Source: Gammaproteobacteria bacterium
GTDB lineage: Bacteria; Pseudomonadota; Gammaproteobacteria; Arenicellales; Poriferihabitantaceae
Assembly: GCA_030590945.1 (NCBI GenBank)
Contig: JAUVBY010000014.1
Location: 1-32,387 of the forward strand
Reading direction: 5' to 3'
Length of the DNA: 32,387 bases
This document shows, in pieces, positions 25,048 through 32,387 of the stretch (positions are counted from its first letter, which is position 1; every line of letters starts with the position of its first letter). The notes under the pieces were generated by a model that was given only the letters and a program-made list of their open reading frames with translations, made no database searches and was not told where the DNA came from. The translations under genes were made by a program, and so were the position numbers.

Positions 25048-25114
25048 GAAACGCAATTTGAAAAACCCGGATTGGATTTTCACTAAAAAAATTCTTTATT
25101 TTAAGGTCAGGCGA

Positions 25115-26779
25115 ATGGTAACCAAACGAACTGGTGGACGGGTACTGGTACAGGCACTCGAAAACAACGGTATTGATCACATCTTCGGCGTTCCGGGCGA
25201 AAGCTACCTCGAGGTATTGGATGCCCTGTATGATGCCGGGGAAAAAATCCGTTATATAACCTGTCGTCAGGAAGGCGGTGCGGCCTTTATGGCAGAGGCC
25301 TACGCCCGTTTAACAGGATTACCTGGCATTTGCTTCGTAACGCGAGGCCCTGGCGCCACCAATGCATCGATTGGCGTTCATACTGCCTTTCAGAGTTCCA
25401 CCCCATATATCCTCCTGATCGGACAGGTTCCACGCCAGAATACCGACCGTGAGGCTTTCCAGGAAATCGACTATCGGCGCATGTTCGGCCAGATGGCAAA
25501 ATGGGTCGCCCAGATAGAAGACGCCGCTCGTATCCCGGAATACATTAATCGCGCATTTCAAACCGCCCTGTCAGGCAGGCCAGGCCCGGTGGTTCTTGCG
25601 CTGCCGGAAGATATGTTGCGCGACGTGATCGAGGTCGAGGACCTGGAACCGGCTAGTCCCGTTCGCACTTATCCGGGACCCCAACAACTGGAGCAGCTCC
25701 ATAACATGCTGGAAAAATCGCAGCGCCCCCTTTTCATCGTCGGTGGCAGCATCTGGACCGACCAGGCACGCCTGGCTTTTGAGGCCTTTGCCAGCTCCAA
25801 TAACCTACCGGTCAGCGTGGCGTTCCGTCGTCAGGGAATTTTTGACGGCAATCATGACAGCTACTGTGGCGACCTGGCCTGGGGACCCATTCCCAGCCTG
25901 CGTACCGCGGTCGAGGAAACCGATTTGATCATTTCCTTCGGTGCCCGGCTAAACGAGGGGACTACCTCCAAATACACCCTGCCGCAAGCTCCAAAGCCGA
26001 AACAAACCCTGGTTCATATCTATGCCGATGCCGAGGAACTGGGCCGCGTATACCAGGCAGACTTAATGATTCATGCCAGCGTTTGCGAAATGGTTGAGGC
26101 GTTTACCGCAATGACCGTGTTGACGGAAAATAAGGATCGGGCGAAATGGTGCAGGAAATTACGCGCTGATTACCTTGGGGCATTGGATGCCGGACCGCAA
26201 CCCGGTGATCTGGACATGAATCTGGTGATGGACTACCTACGTAAAAACCTGCCGAAAGACACTATTGTTACCACCGGCGCCGGTAACTATGCCGATTGGC
26301 CAAACCGGATCTACCAATATTGTGGTGTTGATACAAACCTGTCACCAATCAGTGGAGCTATGGGTTATAGCGTCCCAAGCGCGGTTTGCGCCAGCATCAC
26401 CCGGCCAGACCGGGTTGTCATCGGTTTTGCCGGCGATGGCGACTTCCTGATGAACGCCCAGGAGTTAGCCGTTGCTCAGCAATATGGTGGTAAACCGATT
26501 ATAATCGTGGTGAACAATAATCTCTATGGCACCATTCGCATGCATCAACAGCGCCGCCATCCGGGCAGGGTTAGTGGAACTGAATTATGGAATCCGAATT
26601 TCGCGTCTTATGCCGAGGCATTCGACGGCTATGGCGAGGTGGTACGGACAACCGATGAATTTGTGCCGGCCTTCGAACGCGCCCGGGCTTCAGGGAAGCC
26701 TGCAGTACTCGAACTGCAAATCGATCCTGAATGCATTTGCTACGGCATGCCGGGACTTAGTCAACTTCCACCGATCTAA
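25115..26779 (+). CDS. Thiamine-diphosphate-dependent enzyme, acetolactate-synthase-like
   Basis: The 554-residue protein (ATG at 25115, chosen over a TTG at 25058 because homologues begin at MVTKRTGGRVLVQAL and AAGG lies about 8 bp upstream) has three domains in order. The N-terminal PYR domain has catalytic Glu53 in CRQEGGAAFMAEAYARL, a central domain spans about 190-330, and the C-terminal ThDP domain has the motif GDGDFLMNAQEL to NNN (440-469). The family includes acetolactate synthase, sulfoacetaldehyde acetyltransferase and 2-oxoacid decarboxylases. No regulatory subunit gene is adjacent, so a biosynthetic acetolactate synthase is unlikely. Before an aminotransferase it may act on the 2-oxoacid that enzyme makes. 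Exact reaction unknown. Confidence 0.85.
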   Translation: MVTKRTGGRVLVQALENNGIDHIFGVPGESYLEVLDALYDAGEKIRYITCRQEGGAAFMAEAYARLTGLPGICFVTRGPGATNASIGVHTAFQSSTPYILLIGQVPRQNTDREAFQEIDYRRMFGQMAKWVAQIEDAARIPEYINRAFQTALSGRPGPVVLALPEDMLRDVIEVEDLEPASPVRTYPGPQQLEQLHNMLEKSQRPLFIVGGSIWTDQARLAFEAFASSNNLPVSVAFRRQGIFDGNHDSYCGDLAWGPIPSLRTAVEETDLIISFGARLNEGTTSKYTLPQAPKPKQTLVHIYADAEELGRVYQADLMIHASVCEMVEAFTAMTVLTENKDRAKWCRKLRADYLGALDAGPQPGDLDMNLVMDYLRKNLPKDTIVTTGAGNYADWPNRIYQYCGVDTNLSPISGAMGYSVPSAVCASITRPDRVVIGFAGDGDFLMNAQELAVAQQYGGKPIIIVVNNNLYGTIRMHQQRRHPGRVSGTELWNPNFASYAEAFDGYGEVVRTTDEFVPAFERARASGKPAVLELQIDPECICYGMPGLSQLPPI

Positions 26780-26798
26780 TGTCCGGGAATCATCAATC

Positions 26799-28001
26799 AT
26801 GGCAAAACTAGCTCAAATACTGGATCATTTTAAACCGTCTGCGATCAACGAGATTTTTACACTCGCCAACCAACTGAAGGCGAAGGGGCAGGATATTCTG
26901 GATCTGAGTATTGGCGAGCCGGACTTTCTGACGCCGGATCACATCAAGCAGGCTGGCATTTCAGCGATCCGGGAGGATCTTACCAAATATACAAATGTTG
27001 AAGGCAATCTCGAACTCAGACAGGCCATTTCCGCCAAGTTCAAACGCGACAATGAACTCGACTATAGCCCGCAGCAGATTGTCGTCGAATCGGGGGCAAA
27101 ACCACTGTTAATGCACGCCATGCAGGCAATGTTAAGCAACGGCGACGAAGTGATCATTCCAACCCCGTGCTGGACATCCTATCCCGGCATGGTGACCTTG
27201 TGTCATGCGACCTGCACTTTTGTTGCCTGCCCCGAAGACAAGGGATTCAAATTGCAGCCACAGGAGCTTGAAGCCGCGATCACCGCGAAGACCAGACTTA
27301 TCTTGATCAACTCCCCTAGCAATCCCACCGGTGCAGCCTATTCCCATTCTGAAATGAAGGCCCTCACCGACGTTTTGCTACGTTATCCCGACATCTGGAT
27401 ATTGGCGGATGATATTTACGAACACATCACCTATGACGGGTTCAAATTTTGCACACCGGCCCAGGTAGAGCCCTTGCTGCATGACCGTACCCTGACATTG
27501 AACGGTGTTTCGAAAGCCTATTCGATGACCGGGTGGCGAATTGGCTACGCGGCGGGGCCGCAAAAACTGATCGATGGCATTATTAAAATTTTGTCGCAAA
27601 GTACCGGTAACCCCTGCTCGATCAGTCAGGCGGCAGCAATCGCCGCGCTGGAAGGCCCTCATGATTTTCTGCGTGAGCGAGTGGAAATATTTCGCCGACG
27701 CCGCAACTTTATGTCCGCACGCCTGAACGAGATAGCAGGGTTAAGCTGCCATATCCCGGAAGGTGCATTTTATCTCTATCCATCCTGTGCGGGACTCATC
27801 GGCAAGACCACGCCGGATGGAGTGGAAATTCAGCAGAGTAAAGATTTTGTAAAATACCTGCTGACGTCCCAGGGTGTTGCCGTGGTGCCGGGCTCGGCAT
27901 TTGAATACGATCCGAACTTTCGCCTGTCCTATGCGATATCGATGGAAACGTTGGAACAAGCCGCGGAACGGATTGAAACCTCCTGTAAAGCACTGATATG
28001 A
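26799..28001 (+). CDS. Class I aminotransferase (aspartate aminotransferase-like)
   Basis: The 400-residue fold-type I PLP enzyme starts at the ATG at 26799; a longer upstream frame only overlaps the preceding gene. Family markers are DLSIGEPDFLTPDHI, NSPSNPTGAAYS (NPTG at 175-178), ADDIYE with Tyr207, and the Schiff-base Lys239 in NGVSKAYSMTGWRIGYAAG. A substrate-carboxylate arginine near the end lies in FRLSYAIS. It resembles Aspartate aminotransferase Ib and related alpha-amino acid:2-oxoglutarate transaminases. It follows the ThDP enzyme by 19 bp and overlaps the next gene by 4 bp, so it belongs to the same operon. The amino acid used is not evident. Confidence 0.88.
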   Translation: MAKLAQILDHFKPSAINEIFTLANQLKAKGQDILDLSIGEPDFLTPDHIKQAGISAIREDLTKYTNVEGNLELRQAISAKFKRDNELDYSPQQIVVESGAKPLLMHAMQAMLSNGDEVIIPTPCWTSYPGMVTLCHATCTFVACPEDKGFKLQPQELEAAITAKTRLILINSPSNPTGAAYSHSEMKALTDVLLRYPDIWILADDIYEHITYDGFKFCTPAQVEPLLHDRTLTLNGVSKAYSMTGWRIGYAAGPQKLIDGIIKILSQSTGNPCSISQAAAIAALEGPHDFLRERVEIFRRRRNFMSARLNEIAGLSCHIPEGAFYLYPSCAGLIGKTTPDGVEIQQSKDFVKYLLTSQGVAVVPGSAFEYDPNFRLSYAISMETLEQAAERIETSCKALI

Positions 28002-29356
28002 ATATTCCTTTTTACGACTTCATCCAGACACTTTCATACCAGGCACTGCCAGTCGACGTTGTCGCGATCATGAAGCGTAGCCTGCTCGATACTATCGGCG
28101 TCGGCGCCGTCGGTAGCACAACAAAAATGTCCACTATCACGCGGCAATTTGCCTGTGAGCATATGCCCGCAGGGATCAATGGGCCGAGTGCACGATTGCT
28201 GTTTGACGGTCGATGCGTCAGTCCTATGGGCGCTGCCATGGCCGGTGCCTTCACCATCGATTCAATCGATGCCCATGACGGCTATTCGGCGGTAAAAGGC
28301 CATGCCGGTTCGGGAGTTCTGCCTGGCGTGCTGGCATTTGCTGAAGATCTGCAGCGTAGCGGCAAAAAAATTTCCGGCCAGGAGTTGCTGACCGCCCTGG
28401 CAATCGGATACGAGATCGCCTATCGATCAGGCCTCGCCATGCACGCGACCTGCACTGACTATCACACCTCTGGTGCATGGACTGCGGTGGGTGTGGCAGC
28501 GGCGGGTGCCAGGCTGCTGGGACTGGATAGAGACCGACTGCGTCACGCCATGGGTATCGCGGAATATCATGGGCCCCGCAGCCAGATGATGCGCTGCATC
28601 GACCATCCCAGCATGCTGCGAGACGGCGTCGGTTGGGGATCGCCAGCTGGCGTCAGCGCCGCTTACATGGCGCAAATGGGGTTCACTGGAGCACCCGCGA
28701 TTACCGTCGAGGGCGAAGATGAGGTAACACGCCAACATTGGGCGGATCTGGGGCAGCGCTGGGAAATCACCAATACTCACTATAAGCCGTATCCGGTTTG
28801 CCGGTGGGCACACTCCTCCATTGAAGCCGCCGATGAATTGATGCTTCGACACAATCTAACCAGCGCCGACATTAAGGCTGCACGCATCCGCACATTCCAT
28901 TACGCCAGTCGTCTTGCCGGCCATGAACCACAAACCCTTGATGAGCTGACCTATGCGCTGGCTTTCCCGATGGCGATAATGATCGTCAAAAGGCGGATCG
29001 GTGCTGAAGAGTTAGTCGAAGAAATCCTTCACGATCCAGAAATTCTGCGTATCAGCAAGGCCACTGAAATCGTCGACTCCGATCACTACACAAAGATCAG
29101 TACCCGCCAGCGCTGGGCCGATGTAACGCTATATCTGCAAGACGGTCGTGAAATTCAATCGGAGCCCACTACACCGAGGGGGGATCCGGAAGACCCTCTT
29201 TCAGACGAGGAAATCAGCGCAAAATTTCACCTGCTGTCGGACCCAGTAATCGGCAAAAAACGCGCCATCTCTATCGAGCAACGGGTTAGCCAGGTCGATG
29301 ACACCGATTTTGATCTGGAACAGCTGTTAGAACTGGTTCTGGCACCGACTGAATAA
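27998..29356 (+). CDS. MmgE/PrpD family protein
   Basis: The 452-residue protein has the MmgE/PrpD layout: a long all-helical domain (DTIGVGAVGS, FTIDSIDAHDGYSAVKGHAGSGVLPGVLAFAED, TALAIGYEIAYRSGLAMH) and a smaller C-terminal domain (KPYPVCRWAHSSIEAADEL). Characterised members are 2-methylcitrate dehydratase, cis-aconitate decarboxylase and iminodisuccinate epimerase, so the chemistry is elimination, decarboxylation or epimerisation on a polycarboxylate or amino-dicarboxylate. No prpB or prpC is near, so a propionate role is not supported. Translation is coupled to the aminotransferase through an ATGA overlap. Likely the last gene of the operon. Confidence 0.88.
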   Translation: MNIPFYDFIQTLSYQALPVDVVAIMKRSLLDTIGVGAVGSTTKMSTITRQFACEHMPAGINGPSARLLFDGRCVSPMGAAMAGAFTIDSIDAHDGYSAVKGHAGSGVLPGVLAFAEDLQRSGKKISGQELLTALAIGYEIAYRSGLAMHATCTDYHTSGAWTAVGVAAAGARLLGLDRDRLRHAMGIAEYHGPRSQMMRCIDHPSMLRDGVGWGSPAGVSAAYMAQMGFTGAPAITVEGEDEVTRQHWADLGQRWEITNTHYKPYPVCRWAHSSIEAADELMLRHNLTSADIKAARIRTFHYASRLAGHEPQTLDELTYALAFPMAIMIVKRRIGAEELVEEILHDPEILRISKATEIVDSDHYTKISTRQRWADVTLYLQDGREIQSEPTTPRGDPEDPLSDEEISAKFHLLSDPVIGKKRAISIEQRVSQVDDTDFDLEQLLELVLAPTE

Positions 29357-29417
29357 ACTTCGAACTCAAGGATTCAAGTTGGTTAAAGGACGGGAAACTA
29401 GAGCTGGCCGTTGACTG

Positions 29418-29451
29418 ATTCCCTTGCCTTTTTCGGTAGAGAAAAGGGAAT
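29418..29451. terminator. Candidate terminator between convergent operons
   Basis: ATTCCCTT at 29418-29425 and AAGGGAAT at 29444-29451 form an 8-bp stem around an 18-base region that contains a further T-run/A-run pair. It lies between the ends of two convergent transcription units. No long T-tract follows on either strand, so confidence is modest. Confidence 0.4.
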
Positions 29452-29479
29452 ATTCTAACCTTTGCCCCGAGAACTCCGC

Positions 29480-31117
29480 TTACCGATGTTTCAAAAACCG
29501 GCTCAAAACATTGCGGGTTACCCTTTCCACCTGTGGATCATGGCGCAGCAATCCCGCTACCCACTCGCAACTGCCGGCATGAAATACTTCACCCAGCCCT
29601 TTCTTAAACGAGACAACCATTCCAGAGCCTCGACCGGCAAGTGCGGTGGTTTCATCGGTGACTTCGCCATACAGAATTTCTGCCAGAAAGTCACAGTCAT
29701 CTGAGCCCAGGAATAGCTCCGACCGATCGACACCTCGCGAAACTTCGATGTTGGAAGCAAGGCCTAGCCCCAGAATTTCAATACCGGCGGGCACTTCCTC
29801 TGCTCCAGAGGGAAACGGTAATCCGTGTCGAATAATATAATCGAGGCCATCGACTTCATACGCCAATATTCGGCTTTCGGCACCGAGGACGTCACCATAA
29901 CCGAGACCAGTCCCTTCGAAGGCCCAGTGCTCGGGTCGATAAATCGGAAAGCCTCCCGCTCCGAAAGCGGCGCATCCTCCCCAGCCGGCGTAAAATCCCC
30001 GAGTCGCGTTCAAACCAAAAGTAAGCGCTCCTGGTCGCGCAATTTCAGAAGCTTCCCATGCGGTGCTTACCCTGGGCGTATCACGCAGCGGGTCTTCGCT
30101 ACGGGCCCGGTATTTGTAGCAAACCTGCCGTTGCCCCTCCGACTCGAGGCGAGTTTGCCACATGAAGTTTCCGGCGAAGCGCGCTACTTTTCCGCCACCT
30201 TCTACATAGGCGTCAACGGTATCACGCATCTCCCAGGACCAGTACTCGTCATGACCTATGAATACCAGGCAGGTATAATCCGCGATTATTTCTGGCCGGT
30301 ATTGCAGATCATATTGCGAAGCGATATCGACCTGAAATCCAACTCCTGAAGCCCAGTTCATGAAGTGCCGCTCGTAAGAGGCCCAGCCAGCCGATGCATA
30401 TTTCTTTGAGTATCCATTTTCATATGCCCAATCCATGTGGGGGTAGGAAACCGGCTCGTCGTGACGAGGTCGGGCTGCCAGCGCTGCGCGTGGTGCATGC
30501 TCCGGTAAAACCACGAATCCCCGCGCCCACGGGCGTTCAAGAGAAAGGATCGGGGAATAGCCGGTGCCTTCCAGCCCGGTAATACCTTCGTAGTGGTTCG
30601 AGCCACCCCAGTCATTATAAGCGGTCCATGTTCCCGCTGCGGCGACTAGCAGTAGCCGTCCTTTCTTTGAACCCTTGCCTGGTCGCAGCAGAAACACGTG
30701 GTCATATTGAAGAATCGATCCATCTGCGGCGGTTGCGGTCAACTCGACTACATAACCACCCGATGACCAATTACCTTCAATAGAAATTTCCAGTGATACC
30801 GGCCAATCGCAGCCATTAATCGAGCAATCTGTCGGTGTATGGTGAAAACTTCCTGGTATCTGATTTTGCTGCAATACAATTTTCTTTTTCGCACCGTCTC
30901 TATAAACCACCATGTCAAACGTTGCCGCCGTCGTATTTACATGCAGGGATGCAATCTCACCAGGCGCATAGGATCGATCATCCATATAAGCCCACAATTG
31001 TGGAACATCGGGGTCATTGCTGGCGCACTGGTAATAGCAACTATGGGCTGCGGCAGGATTCCCTGGACGACAGTATCCACCCCACAAAGGCCCTCCTGTC
31101 GATCTTGCACTTGTCAT
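29480..31117 (-). CDS. N,N-dimethylformamidase large-subunit-like protein
   Basis: The 545-residue protein resembles the catalytic part of the N,N-dimethylformamidase beta subunit. After an N-terminal Ig-like beta region (about 40-145) comes a glutamine-amidotransferase-like fold with YNDWGGSNHYEG at 168-179 and IADYTCLVFIGHDEYWSWEMRD. In that family an iron ion is held by tyrosines plus a His-x-Glu pair; His289 and Glu291 of HDEYW match the pair. There is no signal peptide. The known enzyme is about 760 residues with a lectin-like insert and works with a small alpha subunit. Here the protein is shorter and no small-subunit gene is visible. The start has AGGA about 9 bp upstream. It lies 35 bp after a CaiB-type gene, probably co-transcribed. 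A mononuclear-iron amide hydrolase of unknown substrate is the best reading. Confidence 0.75.
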   Translation of the reverse strand: MTSARSTGGPLWGGYCRPGNPAAAHSCYYQCASNDPDVPQLWAYMDDRSYAPGEIASLHVNTTAATFDMVVYRDGAKKKIVLQQNQIPGSFHHTPTDCSINGCDWPVSLEISIEGNWSSGGYVVELTATAADGSILQYDHVFLLRPGKGSKKGRLLLVAAAGTWTAYNDWGGSNHYEGITGLEGTGYSPILSLERPWARGFVVLPEHAPRAALAARPRHDEPVSYPHMDWAYENGYSKKYASAGWASYERHFMNWASGVGFQVDIASQYDLQYRPEIIADYTCLVFIGHDEYWSWEMRDTVDAYVEGGGKVARFAGNFMWQTRLESEGQRQVCYKYRARSEDPLRDTPRVSTAWEASEIARPGALTFGLNATRGFYAGWGGCAAFGAGGFPIYRPEHWAFEGTGLGYGDVLGAESRILAYEVDGLDYIIRHGLPFPSGAEEVPAGIEILGLGLASNIEVSRGVDRSELFLGSDDCDFLAEILYGEVTDETTALAGRGSGMVVSFKKGLGEVFHAGSCEWVAGLLRHDPQVERVTRNVLSRFLKHR

Positions 31118-31152
31118 CGTATTTTTCCTGAAATCAAAAACCAGGGGATGTT

Positions 31153-32387
31153 CTATTCGGGTAGATAATCATCGCTCCAACTTTCCGAAACTATACCCTT
31201 AGCCAACAGTTCTTCTACTGCCTGATTATCGTATTCAAGCATAGCAAGGATCTTACGTGTGGAAGCACCATACTTCTGTGCCGGGGGGAAGACCTTGATG
31301 CTCCCCAATTGTGGGCGAATTGCGCAAGGCTCGAACAACTCTACCCAGCGATCGGCCCCGGCGATGTCATGCCGCGTAAACTGGTAGGTTCCACCATCTT
31401 TCCTGATCTGGGGATCTCCGTATTGAGTATATTTGTCACGCAGGCCCGCAATAGAGGACGGAGTAACAACTCCTATATCCAATGCCGTGAGCTGCTGAAG
31501 GCAGTCCGCGAGGAGAAGGCCTGAAAACTGTTTTTCGAGGAATTCGGCTTTATTTTCAGTCTCGGTAATGTCGCCAAACCCGGGTATAGAGGCCAGCCGA
31601 GCAAGCTCTGTTTCGTCAGCGCAGGCAAGGAAAAACCAGCCGTCACTGGCTTTGTAGAACCGATAATGAGCACCGTTTCCGAGGACGTGGCGACCGCTCG
31701 GCTCATCAAAGGAAGCACGACCAGGGTAATCATACATGAAGGGCATCTGGATAAGTTCTCCAGCCGCCATGAGGGAGCTGCGTGCTCGAGCTGGCTGACC
31801 CGTCTTTTCACGACGAACCAGGGCAGCGGCGGCGGCCATAGCGGCGCAAAAACCACCTAATACGTCGATTGTTCCAAAATGGGCGTGCTCCTCTGGCGTA
31901 TCCCGCGCTCCGCCAAACCGGATCATAACCCCGGTTGCGGCCTGGACTGTATCGTCATATCCCAGGTGGTCGCTCATCGGTCCGCGATGAGGTCCACCAA
32001 AAGCATCAACCTGACACAGGATGGCCCTGGGATTGATCTGTCTTAAAGACGCCTCATCCAGACCCAGTTCTTCGACCTGTCGGTCAACCGCATTGATGGT
32101 AATTATATCTGCCCAATTTAGAAGCTTGTGAAAGATTTCCTTACCTTGCGGTCTCTTGATATCTGCCAGCAAGCTTTCCTTACCTCGCCCAGCGTGCATT
32201 CCAAAGACAATAGTGTTCCACGGGTCAAATGTTGATTTTATTGGGTCGAGTTTCACCACCTGCGCACCAAAGCGGGATAGAAATGATGCGATCGTCGGCC
32301 CCGCTATGACATTCGTCATATCCAGAATTTTTATACCAGACAGCCATGCTTGCCCCTGTTGTGAAGGAAATTTTGGGGTCTGAGGTG
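31153..32387 (-). CDS. CaiB/BaiF family CoA-transferase, 5' end beyond the window
   Basis: The frame is open from the stop at 31153 to the right edge, so the start lies outside. An internal ATG at 32319 would cut off the first strand. The visible part holds one whole family III CoA-transferase domain: LSGIKILDMTNVIAGPTIASFLSRFGAQVVKLDP, then WADIITINAVDRQVEELGLDE, LCQVDAFGG and GYDDTVQAATGVM, whose first Asp aligns with the catalytic aspartate. It continues with FGTIDVLGGFCAAMAAAAALVRREKTGQ. About 20 polar residues precede the domain (TPKFPSQQGQAW), which looks like the linker of double-domain members of the family. The C-terminus SESWSDDYLPE recurs in the remnant at 12997. The enzyme would move CoA between carboxylic acids; substrate unknown. 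Confidence 0.85.
   Translation of the reverse strand, partial: PQTPKFPSQQGQAWLSGIKILDMTNVIAGPTIASFLSRFGAQVVKLDPIKSTFDPWNTIVFGMHAGRGKESLLADIKRPQGKEIFHKLLNWADIITINAVDRQVEELGLDEASLRQINPRAILCQVDAFGGPHRGPMSDHLGYDDTVQAATGVMIRFGGARDTPEEHAHFGTIDVLGGFCAAMAAAAALVRREKTGQPARARSSLMAAGELIQMPFMYDYPGRASFDEPSGRHVLGNGAHYRFYKASDGWFFLACADETELARLASIPGFGDITETENKAEFLEKQFSGLLLADCLQQLTALDIGVVTPSSIAGLRDKYTQYGDPQIRKDGGTYQFTRHDIAGADRWVELFEPCAIRPQLGSIKVFPPAQKYGASTRKILAMLEYDNQAVEELLAKGIVSESWSDDYLPE

Noticed and set aside
25058-25114. TTG start giving a 19-residue longer ThDP enzyme
   Set aside because: The extra residues are not family-like, and the internal ATG at 25115 has a ribosome binding site and the expected N-terminus.
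26526-26798. Longer N-terminus for the class I aminotransferase
   Set aside because: It overlaps the end of the ThDP gene in another frame and does not resemble any aminotransferase N-terminus.

Overview
The window looks like chromosomal DNA of a proteobacterium, most likely a gammaproteobacterium with an aerobic, amino-acid-using lifestyle. The reasons are an EnvZ/OmpR-type two-component pair, a tripartite RND pump, an E. coli-like agmatinase, two GcvA-type LysR regulators and thiolase/CoA-transferase proteins close to the PcaF/PcaIJ families. No rRNA, tRNA, CRISPR array, replication origin or intact insertion sequence was seen. Family names come from reading motifs, not from searches.

Left part (1-11.4 kb). 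A class I methyltransferase is divergent from a GlxA/AraC-type regulator. A tight minus-strand operon then encodes an OmpR-like regulator, an EnvZ-like kinase, a membrane fusion protein and an RND permease. Divergent from it are two tandemly duplicated small exported proteins, the second ending in a Gly-Ser tail built from a 12-bp DNA repeat. A four-helix membrane protein and a ZIP metal transporter follow.

Middle (11.4-19.8 kb). An agmatinase gene is followed by a short gene graveyard: an SDR gene with an internal deletion, the last codons of a CaiB-type CoA-transferase, a possible IS3 OrfA start and a long perfect hairpin. Then comes the most interesting unit, a five-gene minus-strand operon under a divergent LysR regulator: a KamA-family radical-SAM 2,3-aminomutase, a two-subunit 3-oxoacid CoA-transferase (PcaIJ-like), a class III aminotransferase of the type that includes beta-amino acid transaminases, and a 3-oxoadipyl-CoA thiolase (PcaF-like). 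Read in order, these could move an alpha-amino group to the beta position, replace it by a keto group, attach CoA and split the chain. I infer a route from lysine or 2-aminoadipate through 3-oxoadipate to succinyl-CoA and acetyl-CoA, without the usual aromatic-ring genes.

Right part (19.8-32.4 kb). This holds a trimethylamine-methyltransferase-family (MttB-like, no in-frame amber codon) gene, a second LysR regulator, and a plus-strand operon of a dimethylglycine-dehydrogenase-like flavoprotein fused to a GcvT domain, a ThDP-dependent enzyme, a class I aminotransferase and an MmgE/PrpD protein. A convergent minus-strand pair follows: a CaiB-type CoA-transferase (cut by the window end) and a dimethylformamidase-large-subunit-like protein. 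Together they suggest catabolism of an N-methylated or amide compound whose identity cannot be read from sequence.
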